DNA of 64,000 nt from Mobilicoccus pelagius NBRC 104925. Its GTDB lineage: Bacteria > Actinomycetota > Actinomycetes > Actinomycetales > Dermatophilaceae. Of the stretch, positions 46,928 through 56,666 are shown piece after piece (the first letter of the stretch is position 1; each line of letters begins with the position of its first letter). The translations under genes and the position numbers were made by a program. The stretch lies in NCBI RefSeq assembly GCF_000247995.1, contig NZ_BAFE01000052.1, forward strand, positions 124,001 to 188,000, given 5' to 3'. The notes under the pieces are model-generated. The model saw only the letters and a program-made list of their open reading frames with translations. It had not been told where the DNA came from and ran no database searches.

Positions 46928-47019
46928 TCGGCGGCACGGCGTCCGGGATCTCAGACGCCGATGGCCGTGCGGGTACTGGCACGGATCGTCGGCGGGAGGT
47001 GTCATGGTGGGCGAGAACA

Positions 47020-47033
47020 GGCGACACGTCGCC
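47020..47033. promoter_or_regulatory. Candidate operator upstream of hutU
   Basis: Perfect palindrome GGCGAC, two bases, GTCGCC, about 37 bases before the hutU ATG. IclR proteins bind such short palindromes, so it may be the site of the adjacent regulator. Confidence 0.35.
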
Positions 47034-47070
47034 GACCGTCCGAACGACCACGCCGACGAAGGAGTCAGGA

Positions 47071-48765
47071 ATGGCACTGCCCGGAGCCCGAGAGGTCCGC
47101 GCCCCGCGCGGCACGGAGACCACCGCGAAGAGCTGGCAGACCGAGGCGCCGCTGCGGATGATCCAGAACAACCTCGATCCCGAGGTGGCCGAGCGGCCCG
47201 ACGACCTCGTCGTCTATGGCGGCACCGGCCGCGCAGCCCGTTCGTGGGAGGCGTTCGACGCGATCGTCGAGACCCTCACGACCCTCGAGGACGACGAGAC
47301 GCTTCTCGTCCAGTCGGGCAAGCCGGTCGGCGTGTTCCGCACGAACGTGTGGGCGCCGCGGGTGCTCATCGCCAACTCCAACCTCGTCGGTGACTGGGCC
47401 ACGTGGCCGGAGTTCCGCAGGCTCGAGGCCGAGGGGCTCATGATGTACGGCCAGATGACGGCCGGGTCGTGGATCTACATCGCGACGCAGGGCATCCTCC
47501 AGGGCACGTTCGAGACGTTCGCGGCGGTGGCGACGAGGATGCACGCCGACGGCCGGATCCCCGAGCCGACGCTCGCGGGCACCTTGACGATCACCGGTGG
47601 GTGCGGCGGCATGGGTGGCGCGCAGCCGCTCGCCGTCACCCTCAACGGCGGCGCCGTGCTCGTCGTCGACGTCGACCGGGCGCGCCTCGAGCGGCGCAAG
47701 GGCAAGCGGTACCTCGACGAGGTCACCGACTCCCTCGACGACGCGCTCGCGCAGCTCACGAAGGCCAAGGAGGAGCGGCGTCCGCTCTCCGTCGGGCTCG
47801 TCGGCAACGCGGCCGAGGTGTTCCCCGAGATGCTGCGTCGCCACCGCGCGGGCGAGGTGCACGTCGACGTCGTCACCGACCAGACGAGCGCCCACGACCC
47901 GCTGAGCTACCTGCCCGTCGAGGTCGACCTCGAGAACTGGGACGCCGAGGCGAAGGTCGACCCGGAGGGCTTCACGAAGAAGGCCCGTGAGTCGATGGCC
48001 GCGCAGGTGCAGGCCATGGTCGAGTTCCAGGACGAGGGTGCCGAGGTGTTCGACTACGGCAACTCGATCCGCGACGAGGCCCGGCACGCCGGGTACACCC
48101 GTGCGTTCGAGTTCCCCGGCTTCGTGCCCGCCTACATCCGGCCGCTGTTCTGCGAGGGGCTCGGCCCGTTTCGGTGGGTCGCGCTCTCGGGCGATCCGGA
48201 GGACATCCGCGTCACCGACGCCGCGCTCAAGGAGCTGTTTCCCGAGAACGAGCACCTCCACAGGTGGCTCGACGCGGCCGAGGAACACGTCGAGTTCGAG
48301 GGCCTCCCGGCGCGCATCTGCTGGCTCGGCTACGGCGAGCGCCACAAGGCCGGTCTGCTCTTCAACGACCTCGTGCGCGAGGGCAAGGTCAAGGCGCCGA
48401 TCGTCATCGGCCGCGACCACCTCGACTCCGGCTCCGTCGCCTCCCCGTACCGCGAGACCGAGGGGATGAAGGACGGCTCGGACGCCATCGCCGACTGGCC
48501 ACTCCTCAACGCCCTCACCGCCACGAGCTCGGGCGCGACGTGGGTGTCGATCCATCACGGCGGCGGTGTCGGTATCGGCCGGTCCATCCACGCCGGTCAG
48601 GTGGGCGTCGCCGACGGCACCGACCTCGCCGCGAGCAAGCTCGAGCGTCTCCTCACGAACGACCCCGGCATGGGCGTCCTCCGCCACGCCGACGCCGGCT
48701 ACGAGCGGGCCGTCGAGGTCGCGAAGGAGCGCGGCGTGCGCATCCCCATGGGGGAGCACAAGTGA
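47071..48765 (+). CDS. hutU: Urocanate hydratase
   Basis: A 564-residue NAD-dependent enzyme converting urocanate to imidazolone propionate. It has the NAD-binding [19 protein letters not shown] near residue 177-195, [17 protein letters not shown] near 270, and the active-site cysteine segment [21 protein letters not shown] near 350-372. The C-terminal [20 protein letters not shown] is typical. ATG 47071 follows AAGGAG. The stop overlaps the hutI start (GTGA). Confidence 0.97.
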   Translation: MALPGAREVRAPRGTETTAKSWQTEAPLRMIQNNLDPEVAERPDDLVVYGGTGRAARSWEAFDAIVETLTTLEDDETLLVQSGKPVGVFRTNVWAPRVLIANSNLVGDWATWPEFRRLEAEGLMMYGQMTAGSWIYIATQGILQGTFETFAAVATRMHADGRIPEPTLAGTLTITGGCGGMGGAQPLAVTLNGGAVLVVDVDRARLERRKGKRYLDEVTDSLDDALAQLTKAKEERRPLSVGLVGNAAEVFPEMLRRHRAGEVHVDVVTDQTSAHDPLSYLPVEVDLENWDAEAKVDPEGFTKKARESMAAQVQAMVEFQDEGAEVFDYGNSIRDEARHAGYTRAFEFPGFVPAYIRPLFCEGLGPFRWVALSGDPEDIRVTDAALKELFPENEHLHRWLDAAEEHVEFEGLPARICWLGYGERHKAGLLFNDLVREGKVKAPIVIGRDHLDSGSVASPYRETEGMKDGSDAIADWPLLNALTATSSGATWVSIHHGGGVGIGRSIHAGQVGVADGTDLAASKLERLLTNDPGMGVLRHADAGYERAVEVAKERGVRIPMGEHK

Positions 48766-49955
48766 GCGAACTCCTCACCGGCATCGGCGAACTCCTCACC
48801 AATGACCCCGAGCGTCCCAAGATCGCGGACGCGGCGGTCGTCGTCGAGGGGGAGACGATCGCGTGGGTCGGTGAGGCGTCGCAGGCGCCCGCGGCCGACC
48901 GTCGTACGTTCCTCCAGGGCCGCGCGATGCTGCCCGGCTGGGTCGACTCCCACACCCACCTCGTCTTCGCGGGCGACCGCTCGGCGGAGTTCGGGGCCCG
49001 GATGGCGGGGGAGTCCTACGCCGCGGGCGGCATCGGGGTGACGACGGGCGCGACGCGTGCGGCGAGCGATGCGACGCTCACCGCGCTCGTCGGTGACCGC
49101 GTGCACGAGGCCGTCAAGGGCGGCACGACGTACCTCGAGACGAAGACCGGGTACGGGCTCACCGTCGAGGAGGAGGCCCGTGCTGCGCGCATCGCCGCCG
49201 CGTCGGTCGACGAGGTGTCGTTCCTCGGGGCGCACCTCGTGCCGCGGGGCGACGACGGCGAGCCCGTCGACGCCGAGGAGTACGTCGACCTCGTCTGCGG
49301 GCCGATGCTCGAGGCGGTGCGGCCGTACGTGAGCTGGGCCGACGTGTTCTGCGAGGAGGGCGCGTTCACGCCCGAGCAGTCGCGTCGCGTGCTCGAGGCC
49401 TGTCGCGACGCCGGGCTCGGGCTGCGGGTGCACGGCAACCAGCTCGGGGAGTCGGGCGGTGTGGCACTCGCCGTCGAGCTCGGCGCCGCGAGCGTCGACC
49501 ACGTCAACTTCGTCTCCGACGTCGACGTCGACGCCCTCGCCGGGGCCGACACGGTCGCGACCGTGCTGCCCGCCTGCGACCTGTCGACCCGGGCTCCGCT
49601 GGCGCCGGCGCGCCGGTTGCTCGATGCCGGGGCGACGGTCGCGATCGCGAGCAACTGCAATCCCGGCACGAGCTACACGAGTTCGATGAACTTCTGCGTC
49701 GGCACGGCCGTGCTGCAGATGGGGCTGACGATCGTCGAGGCCGTCCGCGCCGCGACGTGGGGCGGGGCCCGTGCCCTGCGCCGTGAGGTCGCCCGCGACG
49801 GTGCCCCCGCCGTCGGCTCGATCACCGTCGGTGCCCGCGCCGACCTCCACGTCCTCGACGCCCCCGCGGCGATCCACCTCGCCTACCGGCCCGGCATGCC
49901 CCTCACCTGGGGTGTCTGGCGCGCCGGACAGCAGGTCGTCGCCCCCGTCCTCTGA
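48762..49955 (+). CDS. hutI: Imidazolonepropionase
   Basis: A 397-residue amidohydrolase-fold enzyme opening the imidazolone ring to formimidoylglutamate. Metal-binding residues appear in [13 protein letters not shown] (about residue 61-73), the His of [11 protein letters not shown] (about 230) and the conserved Asn/Asp region [16 protein letters not shown] (about 300-315); [14 protein letters not shown] near 127 holds a substrate residue. GTG 48762 overlaps the hutU stop, so the genes are coupled. Confidence 0.95.
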   Translation: MSELLTGIGELLTNDPERPKIADAAVVVEGETIAWVGEASQAPAADRRTFLQGRAMLPGWVDSHTHLVFAGDRSAEFGARMAGESYAAGGIGVTTGATRAASDATLTALVGDRVHEAVKGGTTYLETKTGYGLTVEEEARAARIAAASVDEVSFLGAHLVPRGDDGEPVDAEEYVDLVCGPMLEAVRPYVSWADVFCEEGAFTPEQSRRVLEACRDAGLGLRVHGNQLGESGGVALAVELGAASVDHVNFVSDVDVDALAGADTVATVLPACDLSTRAPLAPARRLLDAGATVAIASNCNPGTSYTSSMNFCVGTAVLQMGLTIVEAVRAATWGGARALRREVARDGAPAVGSITVGARADLHVLDAPAAIHLAYRPGMPLTWGVWRAGQQVVAPVL

Positions 49956-49984
49956 ACCACCTCCCGTCAGGAGCACCACGGCAC

Positions 49985-51541
49985 ATGAACGACACCCACC
50001 CCACCGTCACGGTCGGAACCGGACCTCTCACCATCGCCGACGTCGTCGCGGTCGCCCGCCACGACGCCCGTGTCGAGATCGAGGAGGCCGCGCTCGCCGA
50101 GATCCGCCGCAGCCGCCAGATCGTCGACGCCCTCGCCGACGACACCGTCCCGCACTACGGCATCTCCACCGGGTTCGGCGCCCTCGCCACCAAACACATC
50201 CCCCTCGAACAGCGCACGCAGCTGCAGCTCGGACTCATCCGCAGCCACGCCGCCGGATCCGGCCCCGAGGTCGAGCGGGAGGTCGTCCGCGCCCTCATGC
50301 TCCTGCGCCTTTCCACCCTCGCCACCGGCCGCACCGGCGTGCAGGAGTCCACCGCCCGCGCCTACGCCTCCCTCCTCAACGCCGGCATCACGCCCGTCGT
50401 CCGCGAGTACGGCTCCCTCGGCTGCTCCGGCGACCTCGCCCCCCTCGCGCACTGCGCCCTCGCCTGCCTCGGCGAGGGGGAGGTCCGCGACGCCTCCGGC
50501 GAGCTCATGCCCGCCGCCGACGCCCTCGCCGCCGCCGGCATCGAACCGATATCGCTGCGGGAGAAGGAGGGTCTGGCCCTCATCAACGGCACCGACGGCA
50601 TGCTCGGCCAGCTCGCTCTCGCCATCACCGACCTCACCGACCTCCTCAAGGTCGCCGACGTCACCGCCGCGATGAGCGTCGAGGGTCTCCTCGGCACCGA
50701 CGACGTGTTCGCCGCCGACCTCCAGAACCTCCGACCCCACCCCGGCCAGGCCGACTCCGCCGCCAACCTGGGGGCCGTCCTCGCGCACAGCCCCATCCGC
50801 GAGAGTCACCGCGACCCCGCCTCGTGCACCCGCGTGCAGGACGCCTACTCCCTCCGCTGCACCCCGCAGGTGCACGGCGGCGCCCGCGACACCCTCGCGC
50901 ACGCGCGCCTCGTCGCCGGCCACGAGCTGTCCGCCGCCGTCGACAACCCCGTCGTCACCCCCGACGGCCGCGTCGAATCCAACGGAAACTTCCACGGTGC
51001 CCCGGTCGCCTACGTCCTCGACTTCCTCGCGATCCCCCTCGCCGACGTCGCCTCGATGAGCGAACGCCGCACCGACCGGTTCCTTGACCGTGCCCGCAAC
51101 AACGGCCTCCCGCCGTTCCTCGCCGACGACCCCGGCGTCGACTCGGGCCACATGATCGCCCAGTACACGCAGGCCGCGATCGTCTCCGAGCTCAAGCGGA
51201 TCGCCGTCCCGGCCTCCGTCGATTCCATCCCGAGCAGCGCGATGCAGGAGGACCACGTCTCCATGGGGTGGTCCGCCGCGCGCAAGCTCCGTCGCGCCGT
51301 CGACGGGCTGCGGCGGGTCCTCGCCGTCGAGATGCTCACCGCCGCGCGTGGCATCGCCCTCCGGGCGCCGCTCGAGCCGTCGCCCGCCACCGGTGCCGTC
51401 GTCGACCTCCTCCGCTCGTCCGGGTGGCCCGGCCCCGGCCGCGACCGCTACCTCGCGCCCGAGATCGAGGCGGCCGTCGAACTCATCGCCACCGGCCGTG
51501 TCCTCGACGCCGTCGAGAAGGCCACCGGTCCGCTCGCCTGA
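49985..51541 (+). CDS. hutH: Histidine ammonia-lyase
   Basis: A 518-residue enzyme that removes ammonia from histidine to give urocanate, the first step of the pathway. The autocatalytic MIO cofactor triad is Cys147-Ser148-Gly149 in SLGCSGDLAPLAH instead of the more common Ala-Ser-Gly. Other markers are the catalytic tyrosine loop HYGISTGFG near residue 58 and DAYSLRCTPQVHGGARD near 285. ATG 49985 follows GGAGCACCACGGCAC. It ends the hutU-hutI-hutH operon. Confidence 0.96.
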   Translation: MNDTHPTVTVGTGPLTIADVVAVARHDARVEIEEAALAEIRRSRQIVDALADDTVPHYGISTGFGALATKHIPLEQRTQLQLGLIRSHAAGSGPEVEREVVRALMLLRLSTLATGRTGVQESTARAYASLLNAGITPVVREYGSLGCSGDLAPLAHCALACLGEGEVRDASGELMPAADALAAAGIEPISLREKEGLALINGTDGMLGQLALAITDLTDLLKVADVTAAMSVEGLLGTDDVFAADLQNLRPHPGQADSAANLGAVLAHSPIRESHRDPASCTRVQDAYSLRCTPQVHGGARDTLAHARLVAGHELSAAVDNPVVTPDGRVESNGNFHGAPVAYVLDFLAIPLADVASMSERRTDRFLDRARNNGLPPFLADDPGVDSGHMIAQYTQAAIVSELKRIAVPASVDSIPSSAMQEDHVSMGWSAARKLRRAVDGLRRVLAVEMLTAARGIALRAPLEPSPATGAVVDLLRSSGWPGPGRDRYLAPEIEAAVELIATGRVLDAVEKATGPLA

Positions 51542-51652
51542 GCGGCCACGCGCCTGCGAGGCGGGTGGAACCGACATGCCGGCAGGGTGCGCACGTGGCG
51601 CAGTCCGCCGGTGTCGTCGTGGATTCGGTCGTGTGAGCCCGGGCGACGGTGC

Positions 51653-52057
51653 TCACGCCGAGGGCGTGGAGACCTGGCGGGAAGGGGAGGGCGTCGGTTC
51701 GTGGCGGTACGTCCAGGAGGTGAGCGCCGTCGCCGTCATCGCGACGAGCACGCCGAGGAAGATGTGCGCGGCGACGGCCGCCGCCTCTCCGAGGGCGTAC
51801 TGGACCCCCGCGAGCACGGCCATCGTGACGGCGAGGACGAGGTTCACGCGGCCGACCCACTGCCGGAGCACGATGTAGACGAGAGCTCCGACCAGGCACG
51901 TCACGAGGGTGAGGATCGCGCCGACCGCGTGGTGAGGTCGGCACTGCGACTCCCCGGCGAGGAAGGCCGACGCCCACCCCGCCTGCCCGACGACGAGGGA
52001 CAGCTCGAGGGTGGCGACGAGGCGCGCGACGATCATCGGGACGGACGGAGGAGTCAT
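51653..52057 (-). CDS. Small four-helix membrane protein
   Basis: A 134-residue protein with four likely transmembrane helices (ARLVATLELSLVVGQAGWASAFL, AVGAILTLVTCLVGALVYIVL, VNLVLAVTMAVLAGVQYAL and AAHIFLGVLVAMTATALTSW). Between helices one and two are CRPHH residues. It resembles small actinobacterial membrane proteins without known function. ATG 52057 has GGAAGG upstream. It is convergent to hutH. Confidence 0.7.
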   Translation of the reverse strand: MTPPSVPMIVARLVATLELSLVVGQAGWASAFLAGESQCRPHHAVGAILTLVTCLVGALVYIVLRQWVGRVNLVLAVTMAVLAGVQYALGEAAAVAAHIFLGVLVAMTATALTSWTYRHEPTPSPSRQVSTPSA

Positions 52058-52160
52058 GCCTGGACCTTCCGGCGAGGACCGGCGGGGGAGAGGCGGGCCG
52101 CGGGCCGGCCGGAACACCGGAGGCCCGGTCGAGCCGCCGACCGCGGCCTCGACGCAACCC

Positions 52161-52166
52161 TAGGGT
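52161..52166 (+). promoter_or_regulatory. -10 element of the YihY-like pseudogene
   Basis: TAGGGT, six bases before the ATG at 52173; the promoter appears intact although the gene is broken. Confidence 0.4.
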
Positions 52167-52172
52167 GAGTGC

Positions 52173-52780
52173 ATGGGATCGGTGGTCATGCGCGTGGACC
52201 AGGCGGGAGCGGTCGTCGACCGCGTGCAGCAGTGGCGGCCCTATCAAGCCTGGCGGCGGTACTCGGTGACGAAGGCGGGGATGCTCGCCGGGGGATCGCG
52301 TTCTCCGCGCTCTTCGGCATCGCGGCGGCGCTGACGATCGCATGGACGGTGTTCATGGCGACCCTCGGCGACGACCCCGCCCTGCAGAGTCGGGTCGTCG
52401 ACGCCTGAACACGTGGCTGCCCGGTGTCCTCCGCACCTCGACGACGCCCGGGATGATCGATCCGGACGACCTCGTCCTCGCTTCTGCGTGGCAGCCCGCG
52501 TCGATCGTCGCGACCGGGGTGCTCCGGTGGACCGCGGTCGGAATCATGACGAACATCCGCTCGACGAGCGGCCGAACTACGTCACCCTCTCCGCGCCGGA
52601 GACGCTCGAGTGGCCGTACCAGGACGTCACCGGTCAGGTCGACGTCGAACCGCACCCCGACGAGGAGACCGCGCCCTCACGGGTGGCCGCGCGGCTCGAC
52701 CGCCTCGGCAGGGGACGGCCCCCGACGCACGAGGCGACGGGGGCCGAGTCCGAGGGACGCCCGAGGCGTCGGGCGGCAGG
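52173..52780 (+). pseudogene. Broken YihY/BrkB-family membrane protein gene with downstream remnant
   Basis: Pieces of a YihY/BrkB (YhjD-like) protein occur in three frames in the right order. Frame of 52173 gives an N-terminal RVQQWRPYQAWRRYSVTKAG; another frame gives RGIAFSALFGIAAALTIAWTVFMATLGDDPALQ (about 52290-52405); the third gives NTWLPGVL...GMIDPDDLVLASAWQPASIVATGV...GIMTNIRS (about 52408-52565). Two frameshifts therefore break the gene. The rest of the protein is missing: after GIMTNIRS, an unrelated frame gives RPNYVTLSAPETLEWPYQDV (about 52567-52640), perhaps a PPOX-type fragment. The region looks like decay with a deletion junction. Confidence 0.65.
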
Positions 52781-52782
52781 TG

Positions 52783-53247
52783 TCAGACGATGGCGCCGTT
52801 GGCGTCGGGGTGGTCGACCCCGGGGGTGCCCTGCGTGCCGCCGGGGACCGAGGTCGGGTCGGCCGAGCCCTGCGTGACCTGGGCCTCCTTCGTCGCCGCC
52901 TCCATCTGACGGCGCACGTCCTCCATGTCGAGGGCGCGGACCTGGCCGATGATGTCCTCGAGGGCCTCGGCGGGCAGCGCACCGGGCTGCGCGAAGACGG
53001 GGATGCCCTGGCGGATCGCCATGATCGTGGGGATCGACGAGATGTTCGCGGCCGCCGCGAGCTCCTGCTCGGCGTCGGTGTCGACCTTTGCGAACGTGAC
53101 GTCGGGGTGCTTCTCGCTCGCCGCCTCGAAGATGGGCGCGAAGTTGCGGCACGGGCCGCACCACGAGGCCCAGAAGTCGATGAGGACGATCTCGGACGAC
53201 TGCATGGTCTCGTCGAAGTTGGCGGTGGTCAGTGCGGTGGTCGTCAT
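52783..53247 (-). CDS. trx: Thioredoxin
   Basis: A 154-residue thioredoxin with the active site WASWCGPC (Cys30 and Cys33) and the cis-proline segment ISSIPTIMAIRQG near 75. The fold ends near residue 112 and is followed by an acidic, Pro/Gly-rich tail of about 40 residues, so it is longer than a plain thioredoxin. It reduces cytosolic disulfides with thioredoxin reductase. ATG 53247 lies eight bases after the GTTG of a SigR-like promoter, suggesting stress-induced and leaderless expression. Confidence 0.93.
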   Translation of the reverse strand: MTTTALTTANFDETMQSSEIVLIDFWASWCGPCRNFAPIFEAASEKHPDVTFAKVDTDAEQELAAAANISSIPTIMAIRQGIPVFAQPGALPAEALEDIIGQVRALDMEDVRRQMEAATKEAQVTQGSADPTSVPGGTQGTPGVDHPDANGAIV

Positions 53248-53716
53248 GCGTCGTTCAACGCTCGGACGTGCCGTCGCATTCCACGACGATGCCGTTACGC
53301 TGATCGGGTACCCGGGCGCGGCGTCGCGTCGGGCACCGTCACCGCCTCCGCCGCCGGTGGCAGCCACGAGGAGGAGGGGCCCCGTGGGGTCCGGCGGCGA
53401 AGGCGGCGACGCATGCCTGCTAGCCTGTTCTCTCGTACGTCCGTCCCGCCTCGCCTCGGCGAGCGCGCCTTCGTCTCCGGTCCCCCGGTCACGGTGCGGA
53501 CGTGCCGCCCGTACGACCGCCCGACCATCTCGGTCCGAGGCGACCACCACGACATGACGAGGGGCTCCACCACGCCCCCGCGCGGGCATCCGTCCGCGTC
53601 CCGGCCACCACCGGGGTCGCCCCGGCATCGCTGCCGGGACACGAGGCTCGTTCATCTCCGCACCACGTCGGATACCTGGAGCGTGCCTTCGATCCGACTG
53701 AAGAAGGAAGCAAGAG
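53248..53716 (+). promoter_or_regulatory. Promoter and long leader of the DEAD-box helicase gene
   Basis: A 469-base gap between divergent genes with no further gene. TAGCCT at 53421-53426 is the likely helicase -10, giving a leader of about 285 bases. Helicase genes of this type often have long regulated leaders; no specific element was recognised. GAAGGAAGCAAGAG precedes the ATG. Confidence 0.4.
53256..53282 (-). promoter_or_regulatory. SigR/SigH-type promoter of the thioredoxin gene
   Basis: On the minus strand GGAAT (53282-53278), an 18-base spacer and GTTG (53259-53256), the full consensus of the thiol-stress sigma factors. Transcription would begin at or next to the ATG. Confidence 0.6.
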
Positions 53717-56533
53717 ATGAGCCCGAAGAACCCCGACGCGTCCAAGAAGCCGCGCTGGTCCGCGGCGAAGAAGGCCGCGAAGCGCACCCCCACCACCTCC
53801 GTCCGGCCCGACCGGGCGCCCGCTCGTGCGGGTCGCCGGTTCGACCGGGACGACCGTCGTGACGACACCCGCCGCGACGACCAGCGCGGCTGGACCGACC
53901 GCGGCCGCGACGACCGTGCCCCGCGGCGTCGCGACGACGACCGCGGTGCACGCGGCCCCCGCGGCGGCGACCGCCGTGGCTCCCGCTGGGAGGACCGCGG
54001 CCCCCGTCGTGACGCCCGCGACGACCGTCGCGGCTCCCAGGACCGGCCCTACGGGCGTCGTGACGACCGCACCGACGACCGTTACGGCAACCGTGCCGGT
54101 ACCGACCGGCGCAGCGACGACCGCGGTGGTTACCGCGGCGGACAGGGGCGGGACGACCGTCGCTCCGGTGGCCGCTACGACGACCAGCGTTCGAGCGGAC
54201 GCTACGACGGCCGCCGCTCGACGGGGCGTCGCGACGACCGCGACTCCTTCCGTGGCGGCGACCGTCGCGACGACCGCGGCTACCGCGGCGACACGCGCCG
54301 TGACGACCGCGGGTTCCAGCGCAACGACGACCGCGGCCACCAGGGCCGTGACGACCGCCGCTACCAGGGTCGTGACGACCGCCGCAACGACCGTGGTTTC
54401 GACCGCGGTCCGGCACGCGACGCGAGGAACGACCGGGGCGACGAACGCCGTAACGACCGTGGCTACGGGCGACGGGACGACCGCGGCTTCGATCGCCGTG
54501 ACGACCGTGGCTTCGATCGCGGCTTCGACCGTCGCGAGGACCGGTACCCCCGTCGTGACGACCGTGCGCGTGACTCGGACCGTCGTGAGGACCGCTACCC
54601 CCGTCGGGACGACCGCGGCTTCGACCGCCGTGACGACCGTCGCGGGGATCGCGACGCCCGCGGTTGGCGCCGTGAGCGTCCGGCCTACGTGCGTCCTGCC
54701 GATGCTCCTGCGGCCCAGGCGGAGCGTCTCCGCCGCAAGGAGCTGCCCGTCGTCGAACGCCCCGAGCGTGACGAGACCGTCGCCCCCGTCGACACGGTCC
54801 GGTCGGATGCCCCGGCCGAGGCGCGTCCCGCGGAACGTCGCGAGGTCGACGTCGTCGCCGCCCCCGACGCCCCGGAGCCCCGGCGTGAGACGGTCGTCGA
54901 GACCGTCGTCACCGACAGCGCGCCGGACGCCTCGGAGGCGTCCGCAGCGACCCCGTCCGGCGACGCCGGGCACCTGACCGACGCCGCCCCCGCGGCGACG
55001 GCGGATGCCGCCGCCATCGATGCGAGCGGCGACGTCTCCGGCGACCACGCCTCCGAGCCCACGGACTCGGTCGTCGTGCAGGCCGGCACCGCCCACGCCG
55101 CGCCGACCACCCCGGCGGCCGAGGACGCGGACGAGACCCAGAAGGACCGAAAGGACACCCCGGCGCCCACGTTCGTCGACCTCGGAGTCCCGAAGGTCCT
55201 CGCGGACCGGCTTGCGCGGGAGGGCATCACGACCCCGTTCCCGATCCAGCAGGCGACGATCCCCGACGCGCTCGCGGGCCGCGACGTCCTCGGACGCGGC
55301 CGCACGGGTTCGGGCAAGACGTACGCGTTCGGTCTGCCGCTGCTCGCGCGTCTCGCCGAGGGGGGGCGCGCGAAGCCCAACCTGCCGCGTGCGCTCGTCC
55401 TCTCGCCGACGCGTGAGCTCGCCATGCAGATCGGCGACGCGCTGCAGCCGCTCGTCCACGTGGCGGGCCTGCGCCACAAGCTCGTCGCCGGCGGCATGCC
55501 GTACCCGCCGCAGTTCGACGCGCTCGACCGGGGCGTCGACGTCCTCGTCGCCACGCCGGGCCGCCTCAACGACCTCATCGAGCGAGGCGCCTGCACCCTC
55601 GACGCGGTCGAGATCGTCGTCCTCGACGAGGCCGACCACATGGCCGACATGGGGTTCCTCCCCGAGGTCACCGAAATCATGGACAAGGTTCCCGCGGGCG
55701 GGCAGCGACTCCTCTTCTCGGCGACGCTCGACAAGGGCATCGACACCCTCGTGGAGTCCTACCTCGTCGACCCGGTGACGCACTCCACCGACGACGCGCA
55801 GGCGAGCGTCGCGACGATGGACCACCACATCCTCCTCGTCGACCCCGCGCACAAGAAGGTCGTCACCGCCCACGTCGCCAACCGCGGCGGGCACACGATC
55901 GTCTTCGCGCGCACCAAGCTCGGCGCCGACCGCATCGCGCTGCAGCTCCGGGAGCAGGGCGTCTTCGCCGCCGCGCTCCACGGCGGCCTCTCGCAGGCGG
56001 CCCGTAACCGGGTCCTCGCCGCGTTCCGCGACGGTGAGCTGCCCGTTCTCGTCGCGACCGACGTCGCCGCGCGCGGCATCCACGTCGACGACGTGGGCGT
56101 CGTCATGCAGGTCGACCCGCCCGCCGATCACAAGGACTACCTCCACCGCGCCGGCCGTACGGCCCGAGCGGGGGAGAAGGGCACGGTCGTGACGCTCGCG
56201 CTGCCGCACCAGAAGCGACTCATGCAGCGCATCGCCGACCAGGCCGGACTCGACATCACGCCGGAGCGTGTCGCGCCGAACGACGAGCGTCTCCGTGAGC
56301 TCACGGGTGCGCACCGGCCGAGCGGCGCGCCGATCCCCGAGGAGCGTCTGCGTCGTCTCATGGAGCCGCCGCCCCGCCCGCGTCGCGGCGGGTTCCGTCC
56401 CGGCGGTCGTGGCCAGGGTGGTCGTCAGGGCGGCCGTGGCCAGGGTGGTCGCGGCGGCGGTTACCGCGGCCAGGGCGGTCACGGAGGCGGCCAGGGCGGC
56501 CGCGGCCGCGACGATCGCGGCCCCCGCTACTGA
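53717..56533 (+). CDS. DEAD-box RNA helicase with long RD/RG-rich arms
   Basis: A 938-residue DEAD-box ATP-dependent RNA helicase. Residues about 30-330 are almost wholly Arg, Asp and Gly in repeats such as RRDDRGFDR; about 331-480 is Ala/Pro/acidic linker. The core starts near 485 with the Q motif FPIQQATIPDAL, then GRGRTGSGKT, LVLSPTREL, TPGRL, VLDEADHMADMGF, FSATL, TIVFARTK, ATDVAARGIHVDDV and HRAGRTARAG. A GGRGQGGRQGG tail ends the protein. Known relatives (RhlE/CsdA-like) act in ribosome assembly and cold adaptation. The very long arm may drive RNA binding or condensate formation. Confidence 0.93.
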   Translation: MSPKNPDASKKPRWSAAKKAAKRTPTTSVRPDRAPARAGRRFDRDDRRDDTRRDDQRGWTDRGRDDRAPRRRDDDRGARGPRGGDRRGSRWEDRGPRRDARDDRRGSQDRPYGRRDDRTDDRYGNRAGTDRRSDDRGGYRGGQGRDDRRSGGRYDDQRSSGRYDGRRSTGRRDDRDSFRGGDRRDDRGYRGDTRRDDRGFQRNDDRGHQGRDDRRYQGRDDRRNDRGFDRGPARDARNDRGDERRNDRGYGRRDDRGFDRRDDRGFDRGFDRREDRYPRRDDRARDSDRREDRYPRRDDRGFDRRDDRRGDRDARGWRRERPAYVRPADAPAAQAERLRRKELPVVERPERDETVAPVDTVRSDAPAEARPAERREVDVVAAPDAPEPRRETVVETVVTDSAPDASEASAATPSGDAGHLTDAAPAATADAAAIDASGDVSGDHASEPTDSVVVQAGTAHAAPTTPAAEDADETQKDRKDTPAPTFVDLGVPKVLADRLAREGITTPFPIQQATIPDALAGRDVLGRGRTGSGKTYAFGLPLLARLAEGGRAKPNLPRALVLSPTRELAMQIGDALQPLVHVAGLRHKLVAGGMPYPPQFDALDRGVDVLVATPGRLNDLIERGACTLDAVEIVVLDEADHMADMGFLPEVTEIMDKVPAGGQRLLFSATLDKGIDTLVESYLVDPVTHSTDDAQASVATMDHHILLVDPAHKKVVTAHVANRGGHTIVFARTKLGADRIALQLREQGVFAAALHGGLSQAARNRVLAAFRDGELPVLVATDVAARGIHVDDVGVVMQVDPPADHKDYLHRAGRTARAGEKGTVVTLALPHQKRLMQRIADQAGLDITPERVAPNDERLRELTGAHRPSGAPIPEERLRRLMEPPPRPRRGGFRPGGRGQGGRQGGRGQGGRGGGYRGQGGHGGGQGGRGRDDRGPRY

Positions 56534-56592
56534 CGGACGTGTGATCGCTGCGCGTGACGCGTGCGGTGTCGAGCCTCGTGCTCCACGACTGT

Positions 56593-56638
56593 GACGAACG
56601 CCGGTCGACTCCCTTCGGAGGGGCGACCGGCGTTCGTC
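56593..56638 (+). terminator. Terminator of the helicase gene
   Basis: Perfect 15-base inverted repeat, arms 56593-56607 and 56624-56638, about 60 bases after the stop. Confidence 0.75.
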
Positions 56639-56666
56639 GTGCTCCGGGCGGCACAATGGGGAGACC

